Of a stretch of 64,000 nt of DNA, positions 32,671-41,969 are shown piece by piece. This DNA comes from Zygosaccharomyces rouxii. Its lineage: Eukaryota; Ascomycota; Saccharomycetes; Saccharomycetales; Saccharomycetaceae. Each line of letters begins with the position of its first letter. The first letter of the stretch is position 1. The DNA lies in assembly GCF_000026365.1 (NCBI RefSeq), contig NC_012996.1, forward strand, positions 496,001 through 560,000. The letters are read 5' to 3'. Both the position numbers and the translations under genes were made by a program. Below the pieces are notes generated by a model that saw only the letters and a program-made list of their open reading frames with translations, had not been told where the DNA came from and searched no databases.

Positions 32671-35600
32671 CTATTGAGGGTCCTTATTTTTAGTCTCTCT
32701 ACCTGATGATGATGATGATGTTGTTGTTGTTATTATTGGCAGCAGTTGCTGCTGTTGTTTTTGTTCTTTTGACTGCTGCGGGTCCTGCTGCAACAGTTGT
32801 GAATTGTCATTTTCTGACGATTTTGGTTCCTTGTCTTGTTCCTGAGGTTGTTTATCAGGACAGAATTCTTCGATGATCTTTCTTAATTGTGCTCTCTTGA
32901 TGGGTTTTGCCAAAAATCCATCCATGCCTGCATCTAAACATTCCCTAATGTTACTATCGTCGGCAAATGCCGTCAGTGCAACTATTGGATGTGTGTAGTT
33001 CAAATCACGACGTATCATCTTTGTAGATAGAAGACCATCCATTTTTGGCATTTGAACATCCATGAAGATTAAATTGTAATGTTCACCATTTTCGACCAAT
33101 TGTTTAACTTTATCCAGAGCTTCTTGGCCATCACATACCAATTCGATATTATGAACACCTTCCAAATTAAGCATACGTTTAATGACCTCTTGATTAACAT
33201 CGTTGTCTTCAGCAACCAAAATTTTATTAATAGTAGATGTTGTGCCCAAATTGGTGTTAGAAGACGCAGTACCAGTACTCTGTAGAAAAGGTCTATCCAA
33301 ACGAACGCTCCGATCACTGTCAGTTAATTTCAATTGACTCAAACTCTTATCTGATGAAGAAGATTTGGGGCCTACTGTCATGAGAGATGACTTCGACCTT
33401 TTGCTCTTTAAAGATTTAGCGATTTTGAATTTAACTTTTCTGTTCTTTTTACTATCTGGATTAAATTCATCTTCAAATGCAGCAGGAATGTCATCAAAAT
33501 TGATTTCCCTTGTCTGTGTCAATGGGACGGTAAATGTGAATCTACTACCAACCCCTAGTTTTGATTTCAAATCCATTGTACCATTCATCATAGTGGCTAA
33601 TTGACGGCATATAGATAAACCTAACCCGGTACCTCCGTATTGTCTTGAAAGTGCTTGGTCTCCTTGAACAAATGGTTCAAACACTGATTCGTGTAAAGAG
33701 GAGTCTATACCTGGACCTGTATCTTCCACAACAATAGAAATAACCCATTTCTTTTTGTCTTTGACTTCTACACCTAACTCTTCACTAGAATCATCACAAA
33801 CTTTTGGAGTCTTCTTGAACTGACTGTGGAAAACGGTATCATTATAGGAACTCGTGCTGGTAGAAAATGAAGAAACTTCGTCTGCATCCTCTACATCCTC
33901 TTCTCCACCGTCCATATCATCAGATGCTTGTTTTTCATCGGTATCATTCAAACCCGGGGTGGTTTCCGTATCTGAGTGTTTATTGCTTGAATTGGAGGAA
34001 GTATCGTTAGGTGTATTTTCTATTGAGAATCGTTCCTTTTCCTCTATTCCTCCTTTATCCTTCTCATCATTACCTTTAGGTTCAGTTCCTGGTATCACAT
34101 AAACCTTTTTGTGATTTTCGTTTTCACTTCTTTCAGCATCATATTCACCAAGCAAGCTCATATAAACGTTTACCTTACCATCCACAGGTGTAAACTTTAA
34201 AGCGTTAGAAACTAAATTCATCACGATCTGTATGATTCTATTTGAATCACCGAAGAGCACCATTGTTCTAATTAAATTAGGATAAAGTGTGATGGATAAT
34301 CTGACCCGTTGATCCTTCGCTACTTTGCCAAAGATTGACTTTATTTGTAGCGCAACATCTGTAACACTAAAATTCCTTTTTTCCAATTTGGTTCTCTTCA
34401 AAACGTTTTTAGAAAAAGTTAACAATTCAGTCAAAATATGCAATAACAATTCACCAGACCTGAAGATTAGTTTTAAACTGTTTTGGATTTTATCAATGTC
34501 CCTTTCCTCCATGGAAATGGCTGTCATACCAAGAATACCATTCAATGGTGTCCTTAATTCGTGCGAAATATTGGCAATGAAAACTGTCTTGGCTTCATTA
34601 GCGGCTTCTGCATCAATTTTTGCAGCTTCTAATTGCCTTGTTCTAGCTCTGACTCTATCTTCCAACAATGCATAGTGTTGATCCAATGCATCGGTCATAG
34701 TATTAAATGTGTCTGTTAATTCTGACAATTCATCCGAAAAAAATCTTCTATAAACGGGGACTCTAGCCTCTATCAAATTAGCCGACGTTGTTAGTCCTTT
34801 TGATTTATCTGAAAGTGCTTCATTACCACTACTAGCAATCGAAGCAGCGAGAGAATGATTAATAGAACCGTTCATAGCGAAAAATCCGTGTTGAATTTGT
34901 TCACCATGTAAATCATGACCCTTCTCGTTATGATTATCCGTCACACGAGAACGAATTGAACTACCGCAGTTGCTCGGTCTATGGAAGAAAGAACTTCTTC
35001 GGCTAACATTAGAGCTACCGGCCCCAGGACTACTTGCTCTCAGACCTCTTCCCTCTGTAATTAATTCAGTAGCCTTTTGCAATCGAACGATTGGCTTTAC
35101 CGCCCAGTGTGCTAGGGGGAAAGTAACTAGACAAACGAATACACCAATTCCTACCACAGTCCCACTAATAATTTTGGTTAATTTCGTAGCCGGTTCCATG
35201 AATACAGCTTCCGATTGTAAAACGACGGCAATCCAATTAACAAACACTACTGAGCATGGTGAATAGCCCACAGCAACCTTCTTAGTGTATAGAAATTTTG
35301 TCCGTTCAAGAGCGCCGCCTTTACCTTGCCGTAGAGCGCTGCTTAAGAAGGTACCATTTTTAATGGGAATAGTCTCTGCTAAAATGCTTGATGGTACGCC
35401 GAGTGGTGCAAATACAAAATTGTACGACGACAAGGTCTCATTCTGATCATATACGGCGGATAGAATAGCAACGTTCGATTTCTCTAAAGCCGTAGTGTCG
35501 TCAAAGACGTTTTTCAAACTATCAGCGGACATGACTATCGTAATATAACCGTAAACGTGAGAAGTTGTCAAAATAATGGAAGGATTGGCAAATATTGGCA

Positions 35601-36171
35601 AAGACATCGACATTAAATATGAAGTTCCGTTCAAAACTGGATTAGTTAAAATCCCTTCCGATTGCAAAGATGACGGGAGTGGCTTATTGCCCGACAGGGG
35701 CATAAGTCGATCCAAAGTACTTTCTGGTATATGGTTACCAGTTCCGTTATTAGTAGCTGAAAGAACTGGTGTAAAAGTTGCATCGTAAATCGTTGCTACA
35801 GAGAATAATCCTGATGAGGTTAAAAATTTTTGGATGACATTACCAGAATCTACCCAGTTTGCATAAGTCTTATTCCCGGCCACATAGTTAGCTAAAGCTT
35901 CTTGTAAAGTGTCTCTTGATGATAACCAGTAACATTGATAGTACATATAGTTTAAATTTTGATCAATCTGAGTCGATTTTAACTGGGCCGCCATGTAAAG
36001 ACGTTCAGATCGCAGATTCTTATAGTTATCTGTGAAATAAACACCTGTAGAAACTGCTAAAATAATTAGCGATACAAGTGCAACAATACTGACGAGAGCT
36101 GTCAACTGCGCACGGATTCCTAACCTTATGGGGCTTTGGAACTTCCCAAACATCAATTGTCTCATCCACAT
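32671..36171 (-). CDS. SLN1: Sln1, hybrid osmosensor histidine kinase
   Basis: The 1166-residue protein (S. cerevisiae 1220) has a first transmembrane segment at about 25-45 (ALVSIVALVSLIILAVSTGVYF), an extracellular domain to about 330, and a second segment (IISGTVVGIGVFVCLVTFPLAHW). A HAMP-like linker (PIVRLQKATELITEGRG) and a coiled coil precede the H-box FIANISHELRTPLNG, the phosphorylated His. The N, G1 and G2 ATP-binding boxes follow, with DTGPGID and QYGGTGLGLSIC. A receiver domain near 985-1110 has the acceptor Asp in IFMDVQMPKMDG. Sln1 feeds Ypd1-Ssk1 and the HOG pathway. Glu/Asp- and Ser-rich inserts and a C-terminal poly-Gln/poly-Ser tail are the variable parts. Confidence 0.96.
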   Translation of the reverse strand: MWMRQLMFGKFQSPIRLGIRAQLTALVSIVALVSLIILAVSTGVYFTDNYKNLRSERLYMAAQLKSTQIDQNLNYMYYQCYWLSSRDTLQEALANYVAGNKTYANWVDSGNVIQKFLTSSGLFSVATIYDATFTPVLSATNNGTGNHIPESTLDRLMPLSGNKPLPSSLQSEGILTNPVLNGTSYLMSMSLPIFANPSIILTTSHVYGYITIVMSADSLKNVFDDTTALEKSNVAILSAVYDQNETLSSYNFVFAPLGVPSSILAETIPIKNGTFLSSALRQGKGGALERTKFLYTKKVAVGYSPCSVVFVNWIAVVLQSEAVFMEPATKLTKIISGTVVGIGVFVCLVTFPLAHWAVKPIVRLQKATELITEGRGLRASSPGAGSSNVSRRSSFFHRPSNCGSSIRSRVTDNHNEKGHDLHGEQIQHGFFAMNGSINHSLAASIASSGNEALSDKSKGLTTSANLIEARVPVYRRFFSDELSELTDTFNTMTDALDQHYALLEDRVRARTRQLEAAKIDAEAANEAKTVFIANISHELRTPLNGILGMTAISMEERDIDKIQNSLKLIFRSGELLLHILTELLTFSKNVLKRTKLEKRNFSVTDVALQIKSIFGKVAKDQRVRLSITLYPNLIRTMVLFGDSNRIIQIVMNLVSNALKFTPVDGKVNVYMSLLGEYDAERSENENHKKVYVIPGTEPKGNDEKDKGGIEEKERFSIENTPNDTSSNSSNKHSDTETTPGLNDTDEKQASDDMDGGEEDVEDADEVSSFSTSTSSYNDTVFHSQFKKTPKVCDDSSEELGVEVKDKKKWVISIVVEDTGPGIDSSLHESVFEPFVQGDQALSRQYGGTGLGLSICRQLATMMNGTMDLKSKLGVGSRFTFTVPLTQTREINFDDIPAAFEDEFNPDSKKNRKVKFKIAKSLKSKRSKSSLMTVGPKSSSSDKSLSQLKLTDSDRSVRLDRPFLQSTGTASSNTNLGTTSTINKILVAEDNDVNQEVIKRMLNLEGVHNIELVCDGQEALDKVKQLVENGEHYNLIFMDVQMPKMDGLLSTKMIRRDLNYTHPIVALTAFADDSNIRECLDAGMDGFLAKPIKRAQLRKIIEEFCPDKQPQEQDKEPKSSENDNSQLLQQDPQQSKEQKQQQQLLPIITTTTSSSSSGRETKNKDPQ

Positions 36172-36861
36172 ACTGAAATATTCTTTTTCTTATTTGTCCT
36201 CCTTTTTCAGCACCTCATATATAATTACTCAAACACTCTTGCACGTACTAGGTTGTCAGCTATGGAAATCAACTAATATTGTATCTTCCTCTCGTCTCTT
36301 CTTGTCTCTTCTTGTTTTTATTTCTTGTTCATTGTAGAACAATACTAATCAACACCAAAAGCGATCGGTGGACAAAGAAATCCTTGATCACAACGCGTTT
36401 AAAGAAAGACCGAAAAGAAAGAAGAAAAAAAAGAAATTAGGAATTGAGATTACAATTCAAATTATCAAAAACTGATAGATGGAAACTGTGATTTACGAAC
36501 TGATCACAAGAATGGATTTGAGCTTGCCAAGACCGTATAAATATACTTTGTGTAATAACCATGGTGATAAAAGTAAATCTATATATTATCCTGCTTAAAT
36601 CTCCGAAAATAAAATAAAAAAATAACGATAATTAGAAAAATGAATTACCTTGAAAACTTCCATTTTCTAAAATTTCTTTTACCTAACAACTCCATGTCCC
36701 AATACCCATGATGTACCAAGTTAAGCACTCAAACTCTATAACTTCTGTGTAAGCTAAGCGATTAGACGATAGTAATAAAATAAAAAGAATAAAAGGAAAA
36801 AACCAAATAACGACACTTCCCTCTTCTTTTTTTTTTTCTTTTTTTTAGCTTATCTCATTTT
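36172..36861. promoter_or_regulatory. SLN1 upstream region and ATG32 3' region (no gene seen)
   Basis: This 690-bp gap separates two same-strand genes. Plus-strand pyrimidine runs (36,184-36,320) lie just before the SLN1 start, so the leader is purine-rich in the mRNA sense; TCTCTTCTTG is directly repeated there. The middle has an ACGCGT word (36,393-36,398). The ATG32 side is AT-rich with A and T runs. No RNA gene or protein is recognised. Confidence 0.45.
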
Positions 36862-38373
36862 TTATAGCATCACATACCCCAATGCCAATACTCTGTTTGT
36901 ATGTTCATCAGAAGTTGGCCATTCCAGACAATTTGCCGGACCGATTCTTTCCATACAAGATAAATGTCGACCTAGAAATTGTTTCACAGCCAAATTCCAT
37001 TGTTTCAAAGCCTGTTTGAATAAAAAAAGTGCGTGACCAAAGGGGTGATCAGAATCCATATCCATTTCTCCTAGTTTAAGCTCTTGTCTGTCAAAAACAA
37101 ATAAATCTTTACTGACTGATTCAGGGTCAACGGGACCTAGGGGATTAGTAGTTAATGAAATCCAAGTTGAGGAAACTAGATGTGAAATACAATAACCAAC
37201 TCCAACCCCCAAAGTTAACGAAACCCCCCAAAGAACCCATCTGTTAACCTTTTCATTGTTATGCCTCTTCTTATGAGGTCTTCCATTTCTTTCAGCAGAC
37301 GTCTCTATAAATTTCTTTTTCTTCCTTTGTAAAGATCTTTTCAACCTTTTACTACCATTATTAGGTTCTTCAGCATCCATATCCGAATTATCAGATACAG
37401 TTTTCGATAATTCTTGTAAAAAACGAAACATTCCCAACAAATCCGGTTGATTATTGACAACAACGGGTGGGTACAGCAATGATACTAATCGATTCTTCAA
37501 TAACGATTCTAATAGATTTCTTACTTGTTGTCTCTGACCTGATTGACAAACTGGTATTACGGGCCTATTCGGATTGCATTGACAGACTCTGTTTAGAAGG
37601 GAGACCATCTCTTTTAACTCTTGGAAAACCACTAAAATTCCGGTATATTGCTTAAATTCTGCAGGATCATGAGAACGCGGCAATTCAAACATATGTTGGT
37701 ATTTTTTAGGGATTGAATGGTAAAATTTTAATCCAGGCCTACCCAGGACCAGAATGCGAAACTTTTGTGTCTTTTGAGACAAAGAGAGCTTTGGCATAAT
37801 AAATGAATTTGAAGATGAATTAAGACTTTTTGTAATAGTATCGTTATCATCTTCTTCACCGTTACTACCTGTAGTACTGCCATTTTTATTATTATTATTA
37901 ATATTATTACTGTCTTCCGGTAAAACCAGCGGAATGCCAACGTTCAATGAACGGTAATCTTCTAAAGATTTTGTATGTTTCTGTGGTGGTGTCGCATGTA
38001 ACTGTTGATGAACTGCACTGGGTGAATTCACCGCATCAGGTTCATCTTCAGAAGTATCACTTGATGATAGAATTCCCGCTGCCGTAGCTTGAGAAGGACA
38101 CCTTTCTGGAACAACAGATAAACAGCTATCATTTCTATGAATGGTTTGCCATGATTGCGAGATGCTGCCATTACCGGTGCCAGTAGTGCCAGCACAATTA
38201 CCGACAATATCTGACACCTCTCCCTTCAGCGCCTCATGGGGACGCGTATCGCTTGGTCTCCTTAATAGCTCCAGAACCGAAAGATGAGGATCTAAAATAC
38301 TTCTTCTCTCTATATCAGAAAAACCACTAATTCCTTTGCCATCACCACCGCCGGTACCTTCAGTACTTGTCAT
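36862..38373 (-). CDS. ATG32: Atg32, mitophagy receptor
   Basis: The 503-residue protein (S. cerevisiae 529) has a disordered Ser/Asn/Asp-rich cytosolic N-terminus carrying the Atg8-binding core SWQTI near residue 73 (the homologue has WQAI) and acidic Ser stretches (ILSSSDTSEDE) of the sort phosphorylated by casein kinase 2 for Atg11 binding. A folded pseudo-receiver region spans about 200-340. A single transmembrane helix at about 382-400 (WVLWGVSLTLGVGVGYCIS) follows basic residues, and about 100 residues lie in the intermembrane space. This is the outer-membrane receptor for selective mitochondrial autophagy. Order SLN1-ATG32 equals YIL147C-YIL146C. Confidence 0.93.
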   Translation of the reverse strand: MTSTEGTGGGDGKGISGFSDIERRSILDPHLSVLELLRRPSDTRPHEALKGEVSDIVGNCAGTTGTGNGSISQSWQTIHRNDSCLSVVPERCPSQATAAGILSSSDTSEDEPDAVNSPSAVHQQLHATPPQKHTKSLEDYRSLNVGIPLVLPEDSNNINNNNKNGSTTGSNGEEDDNDTITKSLNSSSNSFIMPKLSLSQKTQKFRILVLGRPGLKFYHSIPKKYQHMFELPRSHDPAEFKQYTGILVVFQELKEMVSLLNRVCQCNPNRPVIPVCQSGQRQQVRNLLESLLKNRLVSLLYPPVVVNNQPDLLGMFRFLQELSKTVSDNSDMDAEEPNNGSKRLKRSLQRKKKKFIETSAERNGRPHKKRHNNEKVNRWVLWGVSLTLGVGVGYCISHLVSSTWISLTTNPLGPVDPESVSKDLFVFDRQELKLGEMDMDSDHPFGHALFLFKQALKQWNLAVKQFLGRHLSCMERIGPANCLEWPTSDEHTNRVLALGYVML

Positions 38374-38530
38374 CTTGATCTCTTTTTTTCTTTATTTTAT
38401 ATTGTACCTAATCGATCACTCACTCACTCAGTTATAACAATCGAGTGCTCCTTACAAGCTGCCCGATTTTAGGAGAAGGGATAACGACAGCGCACTTGTA
38501 TTAGGTGAATAATAGGTTTCAAATACGTCC

Positions 38531-38827
38531 TTATTCGCTCTTAATATTCTTTACGAAGGGCAAACTAAACCTCTCTTCTTCTTTCAATGTTAATCCTGTA
38601 ACGTATATATGTGTGTCGTCCAGAAGTTTAACTATCACCTTGCGCCTGTGGTTGAAGGCTTCTTGCACCTGGGGTGTATGTATGTGTGTGTATTTCATAC
38701 ATACGCCCTTAAAGTTGGAGAATCCAACGTTTTTCCTTGTATATATTGCTTGTAATCCGGACAAGTCATCTGCGACGCGGACAAATTGCGTCGTCATTGT
38801 CACAACGACAGAGTATACAGGATACAT
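38531..38827 (-). CDS. Possible small gene of unknown function (98 aa)
   Basis: An open frame of 98 codons starts at the ATG at 38827; a second ATG ten codons on gives MTTQFVRVADDLSG. The C-terminal half (EAFNHRRKVIVKLLDDTHIYVTGLTLKEEERFS) has a balanced, protein-like composition. I do not recognise a family. Within it GTATGT (after TTTAAGGGC) and a CAG 36 nt later look like splice sites, but the span is too short and lacks a branch sequence, and it is a multiple of three so the frame is open either way. It overlaps another candidate on the other strand, so both cannot be right. Confidence 0.25.
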   Translation of the reverse strand: MYPVYSVVVTMTTQFVRVADDLSGLQAIYTRKNVGFSNFKGVCMKYTHIHTPQVQEAFNHRRKVIVKLLDDTHIYVTGLTLKEEERFSLPFVKNIKSE

Positions 38828-39010
38828 CAATTTACGTTAATTTGTTGTTGGGTTATATCGCGATGGACTATATGTTCTCGTGGGTCTATTTCGGTGTTGA
38901 TTGCATTTGTATCTATTTTTTGGGCCTCCCTATGCGGTTATTGGAGCAACTTAGGTGTTCTCAGGTTGTTTGAAAGAAAAGTGAAGAAATACGGTGTTAC
39001 CGTTCATTAA
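38786..39010 (+). CDS. Possible small membrane ORF (uncertain)
   Basis: The open frame ends with a strongly hydrophobic segment (SISVLIAFVSIFWASLCGYW) followed by a basic, yeast-like tail (LFERKVKKYGVTVH). The first 30 codons are unconvincing, being Cys/Arg/Trp-rich. A better N-terminus (MDYMFSWVYF, from 38,863) is present in a different frame, which would need a frameshift. I recognise no homologue. This could be a decayed small gene or chance. Confidence 0.15.
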   Translation: MRRHCHNDRVYRIHQFTLICCWVISRWTICSRGSISVLIAFVSIFWASLCGYWSNLGVLRLFERKVKKYGVTVH

Positions 39011-39281
39011 AATCTATCAGCCATTGTACATGGAATTCTTTTGTAGCCTCACACATATTTACACATGTTTATAGGTATTTGTATTTAATTCCGCCCAAGC
39101 GCCATCTATGCAATGGTCCGTAAATCCTGCATAACCTATTAGTAATAAAAATTTTGGTAAATACATAAGCTTGGTAAAAAGAAAAACAGTCTATTAAATA
39201 CAATTATATAAACATGAACAATCAAGTCAAACCTGCCAGTTTAAATTAAGGAAAACGAAGAGAATGAAAAGTAAAAACGGT

Positions 39282-41123
39282 TTACAAGCTCTTTGGGCTC
39301 ATATATGGAGATAATTCTCCTTCTTCACCCAATTCTCCGTCATGACGAAATCCTGTAGCTCCGTGGGAACCAATGTGATCCAATTTATCATCTGCACCCG
39401 CAGGTTCGAATTCCAAGTCAGAGGTACCTTTTTGTAGACCGTCATCGATTTTTTCCTGATTTTCTTCATAATCCATTGCGTTCATCTCTTCCTCGGTGTC
39501 ATTCAAATGGTGGAAAGTTAACCAGAACAAACAGCCAGAGATGAATGATGCAACTGCTAAACCAGTAAACATCCATAGGTACTTAGGATCGGTATCAACA
39601 GGAGAAAGAGCACAGCCGATTGCGGAACCAAATGCATTTGTCAAAAGGAAGATTGACATAATAAAGGATTTCATGCTTGTTGGCGCCTTTGAATAAGCGT
39701 ACTCCAAACCGGTGATGGATGCAAAAATTTCCGAAAAGGCGATCAAAACGTAAGCAGGAACCTGCCAGCCTATGTGAATGTTGTTTGGACCATTGGGGCA
39801 ATCCATTGGATGATCGTAACATGGACCAGTCTTATAGATGAAGTGTTGTAAGACGGCGGCCCAGATCATAGAAGCTGAACACCACATGAAACCAAAGAAA
39901 ATTTTAGTGATGGGTTTAAATGGTGTGTATCTTCTAATGAACGGATAAAGCCAGTATTCGCAAATTGGGATGAAAACAATTAAAGCGATGGAATCAATTG
40001 CTTGAAAGAAATCGTTTGGTAAGCCGTGTAATTGCATTTCACCACCAACACTAACAAACGTACTTGTCATCTGACCATATGGGACCCAATAAATTGGATA
40101 AAACATGAAAACTTTACACGCTTTCAAAGCACGTTTAATCTCCTCAACGAAATGATCATTCCATGGGTAATCACGTTCCGGGTGTACACTTGGTTTAACC
40201 GCCTCGTAGTCAAATCTGTGTTTGATCAATTGACCCAAAACTCTAAATGATTTAGCGATAACTTTATCACCAACAGGTGGACGAACGTAACTCTTACGCC
40301 CCACGAAAAGGACGATAACCGCAATCCAGAAGAAACAAAATGGTAATAGATAAGCGGCCCAGAATCCTTTATGCTCCTCCAATTCCGTGGTTGCAATAAC
40401 ACTCAGGGAACCAATGTTAATCATCAAATAGAAAAACATGAAGACGTTTTGAATGGTAATGTTTGGATCTTCAATAACCCTCTCACCGCGTTTTGTAGTC
40501 TTAATGCGTGGTTTACGTTTGGGGAATTGATCTGCGATCAAAACACTTAAATTAGCTTTAATCATACCGGTAGCAATACCAATAAGAACAATAGCTGTAA
40601 TAAACCCCCCTAATGCAGTGTTTTTAGAATCAACTGAAGGCAAAGATGTAATGAAGAGGATAAAGATACCAACCACATAGACACCAGTACCCACACAAAT
40701 AGTTTCGTATTTGCCCCAGTAAGTATCAGCGAGCCAGCCGCCAAAAACAGGCGTCACATAACACCAAAATTGAAAGAAATAAGCAAGACCAGTGGCACCT
40801 TGAGATTTCAAGTCCAAAACACCGGCAGGATTATCATGCTTACCATTTTGCATATAGTTTTGGAATGGTGCTGAAAGACCGTAGTAAGAAAATCTCTCTG
40901 ATAATTCTACAATTGCGATAAGCCAACAGCGGAATGGGATATGACCACCAACGTGTCTCAGAGAACGAAGTTCTTCTTCAGTAGGTTCATCATCGTTAGG
41001 AACTTCATATTCATCAAAATCGAGTTCTCCCCGTTCATGAGAACCGGAAACTTCAAGAGATTTGTCTTCTATGATAACTTTGTTCTTCTCCGGCCCCGTT
41101 ATACTAGGTGATGCAGAATTCAT
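39282..41123 (-). CDS. PTR2: Ptr2, di/tripeptide proton symporter (POT family)
   Basis: The 613-residue protein matches S. cerevisiae Ptr2 (601 aa). After an acidic N-terminus (residues 1-75) come 12 transmembrane segments. The POT family signatures are visible: RFSYYGLSAPFQNYM near 92 (the ExxERFxYY-type proton/peptide region, here ELSERFSYYG), FGGWLADTYWGKYETI near 134, and FMFFYLMINIGSL near 240. It imports di- and tripeptides at the plasma membrane. The tail is acidic (TEEEMNAMDYEENQEK). The S. cerevisiae copy is on chromosome XI beside RPL40B, in line with ancestral order. Its promoter is homologous to that of the permease at 41970-43724. Confidence 0.95.
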   Translation of the reverse strand: MNSASPSITGPEKNKVIIEDKSLEVSGSHERGELDFDEYEVPNDDEPTEEELRSLRHVGGHIPFRCWLIAIVELSERFSYYGLSAPFQNYMQNGKHDNPAGVLDLKSQGATGLAYFFQFWCYVTPVFGGWLADTYWGKYETICVGTGVYVVGIFILFITSLPSVDSKNTALGGFITAIVLIGIATGMIKANLSVLIADQFPKRKPRIKTTKRGERVIEDPNITIQNVFMFFYLMINIGSLSVIATTELEEHKGFWAAYLLPFCFFWIAVIVLFVGRKSYVRPPVGDKVIAKSFRVLGQLIKHRFDYEAVKPSVHPERDYPWNDHFVEEIKRALKACKVFMFYPIYWVPYGQMTSTFVSVGGEMQLHGLPNDFFQAIDSIALIVFIPICEYWLYPFIRRYTPFKPITKIFFGFMWCSASMIWAAVLQHFIYKTGPCYDHPMDCPNGPNNIHIGWQVPAYVLIAFSEIFASITGLEYAYSKAPTSMKSFIMSIFLLTNAFGSAIGCALSPVDTDPKYLWMFTGLAVASFISGCLFWLTFHHLNDTEEEMNAMDYEENQEKIDDGLQKGTSDLEFEPAGADDKLDHIGSHGATGFRHDGELGEEGELSPYMSPKSL

Positions 41124-41137
41124 TTGTTCGTATACGT

Positions 41138-41430
41138 TTATGCGTGCGAATAGAAGCTTGGCACGTACGCCGATGTGAAAACAATGATAACAATAATAAT
41201 GGTGATAAACAAGACGCGAAGAAAGAAACCCTCGAAAGGCGATCCCTGGCGAAAAGGGTCCGGTGGCTACTCACTTTATAGCTTGTGTTTGGATGCCGAG
41301 ATTTTAGATCGTCATCTAGGGAGGAAAGGAAAAAGAAAGGAAAAAAAAGGAAAGACATCAGAGCTTGCATCCATAAAGGCCGTATGACACTTCCCTCCTG
41401 ACACATTTATGCGGCTATCAATATGTTATC
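41138..41430. repeat. Duplicated promoter module, copy A (PTR2 side)
   Basis: This region upstream of PTR2 aligns in the same orientation and order with 43,800-44,092 upstream of the permease. Direct counting gives 41 of 51 identical bases for 41,265-41,315 against 43,932-43,982, and 46 of 53 for 41,378-41,430 against 44,040-44,092. Between these blocks both copies have a purine-rich run (AAAGAAAGG-type). Shared words include CTTTATAGCTTGTG, ATCGTCAT, GGCCGTATGACACTT and TGACACATTTATGCGG. Weaker similarity continues towards the start codons. Confidence 0.88.
41407..41430 (-). pseudogene. Remnant of the 3' end of a PAN6 coding region
   Basis: On the minus strand these 24 bases read Asp-Asn-Ile-Leu-Ile-Ala-Ala-stop, and align base for base with the last codons of the intact PAN6 at 44,069-44,092 (Asp-Asn-Ile-Leu-Ile-Thr-Ala-stop). 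Upstream the frame is interrupted by a stop and similarity is lost within a few codons (a weak GIIRL before the stop may match GVRL). No other part of PAN6 is here. The match is short, but it sits inside the larger duplicated module at exactly the corresponding place. Confidence 0.6.
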
Positions 41431-41575
41431 AGTATTTTATCTTAATCTGATGATACCACTCAATAGAGCAAGTCTCGAGAAATATGTTGAGGAACGGCGT
41501 CAATATGAAAGATCAGTAACTATGTACGCAGCGGAGACTAGAAAGGCTGTTGTTCCACTTTCTGGGGGAGAATGA
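41423..41575 (+). other. 50-codon open frame, possible gene remnant
   Basis: From ATG at 41423 to TGA at 41575 there is a 50-residue frame whose C-terminal two thirds are charged and protein-like (RASLEKYVEERRQYERS, then AAETRKAVVPLSGGE). It matches nothing I recognise. It overlaps the duplicated module only at its first 8 bases. It may be a leftover of a gene once present here, or chance. Confidence 0.2.
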
Positions 41576-41768
41576 TTGGTAGTAAAAAGGAGAATAAGAC
41601 CCTGGTCAGTAATGTTGGTCATACAACTGTTACCTGCGTGACGCTAGACTTTCCCAATTGCGGTATGGGAACGAAAAAAAACTACAATTAATGGCAGCCT
41701 TCAGGCAAGATATGGTCACTCGCTACTAGTACGACTACTACCTCTATTCGAGCTGTACTCACTTTTGA

Positions 41769-41773
<5 letters not shown>

Positions 41774-41799
<26 letters not shown>
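41774..41799. repeat. Run of 26 T
   Basis: A homopolymer tract of 26 T (as A-tract on the permease mRNA strand) lies about 170 bp downstream of the permease stop codon. Such tracts are nucleosome-excluding in yeast. The exact length is prone to sequencing and replication slippage. Confidence 0.8.
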
Positions 41800-41969
41800 C
41801 GAAACATTTAATAACAATCTAATCCATTACTATAAAACACACAAAAAAAATGTAACAAACTACTTACTAGATATCAGCGATCTCTGGAAGAGCTGCTTGC
41901 TATCTTAGACAATACAGCCCTCTGCACCACCCACCATGGGATTTGCGTCTCGTTGCGCTGGCAATTAGT

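Larger units (their letters stand above)
38374..39281. other. Intergenic region between ATG32 and PTR2
   Basis: This 908-bp stretch lies upstream of ATG32 and downstream of PTR2. It is long for this genome and holds overlapping open frames on both strands, two of which are listed separately as weak candidates. A (GTAT)/(GT) repetitive patch at 38,674-38,692 is followed by its approximate complement (CATACATACG), so a small hairpin is possible. No RNA gene was recognised. Confidence 0.45.

Noticed and set aside
36600..36625. CTCCGAAAATAAAATAAA, similar to the right half of CDEIII.
   Set aside because: The left half (TGTTTATG) is absent, there is no CDEI partner, and the flanking DNA is not uniformly AT-rich.
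38677..38712. A GTATGT...CAG pair on the minus strand as a possible intron.
   Set aside because: At 36 nt it is too short for a yeast intron and contains no TACTAAC-like branch sequence.
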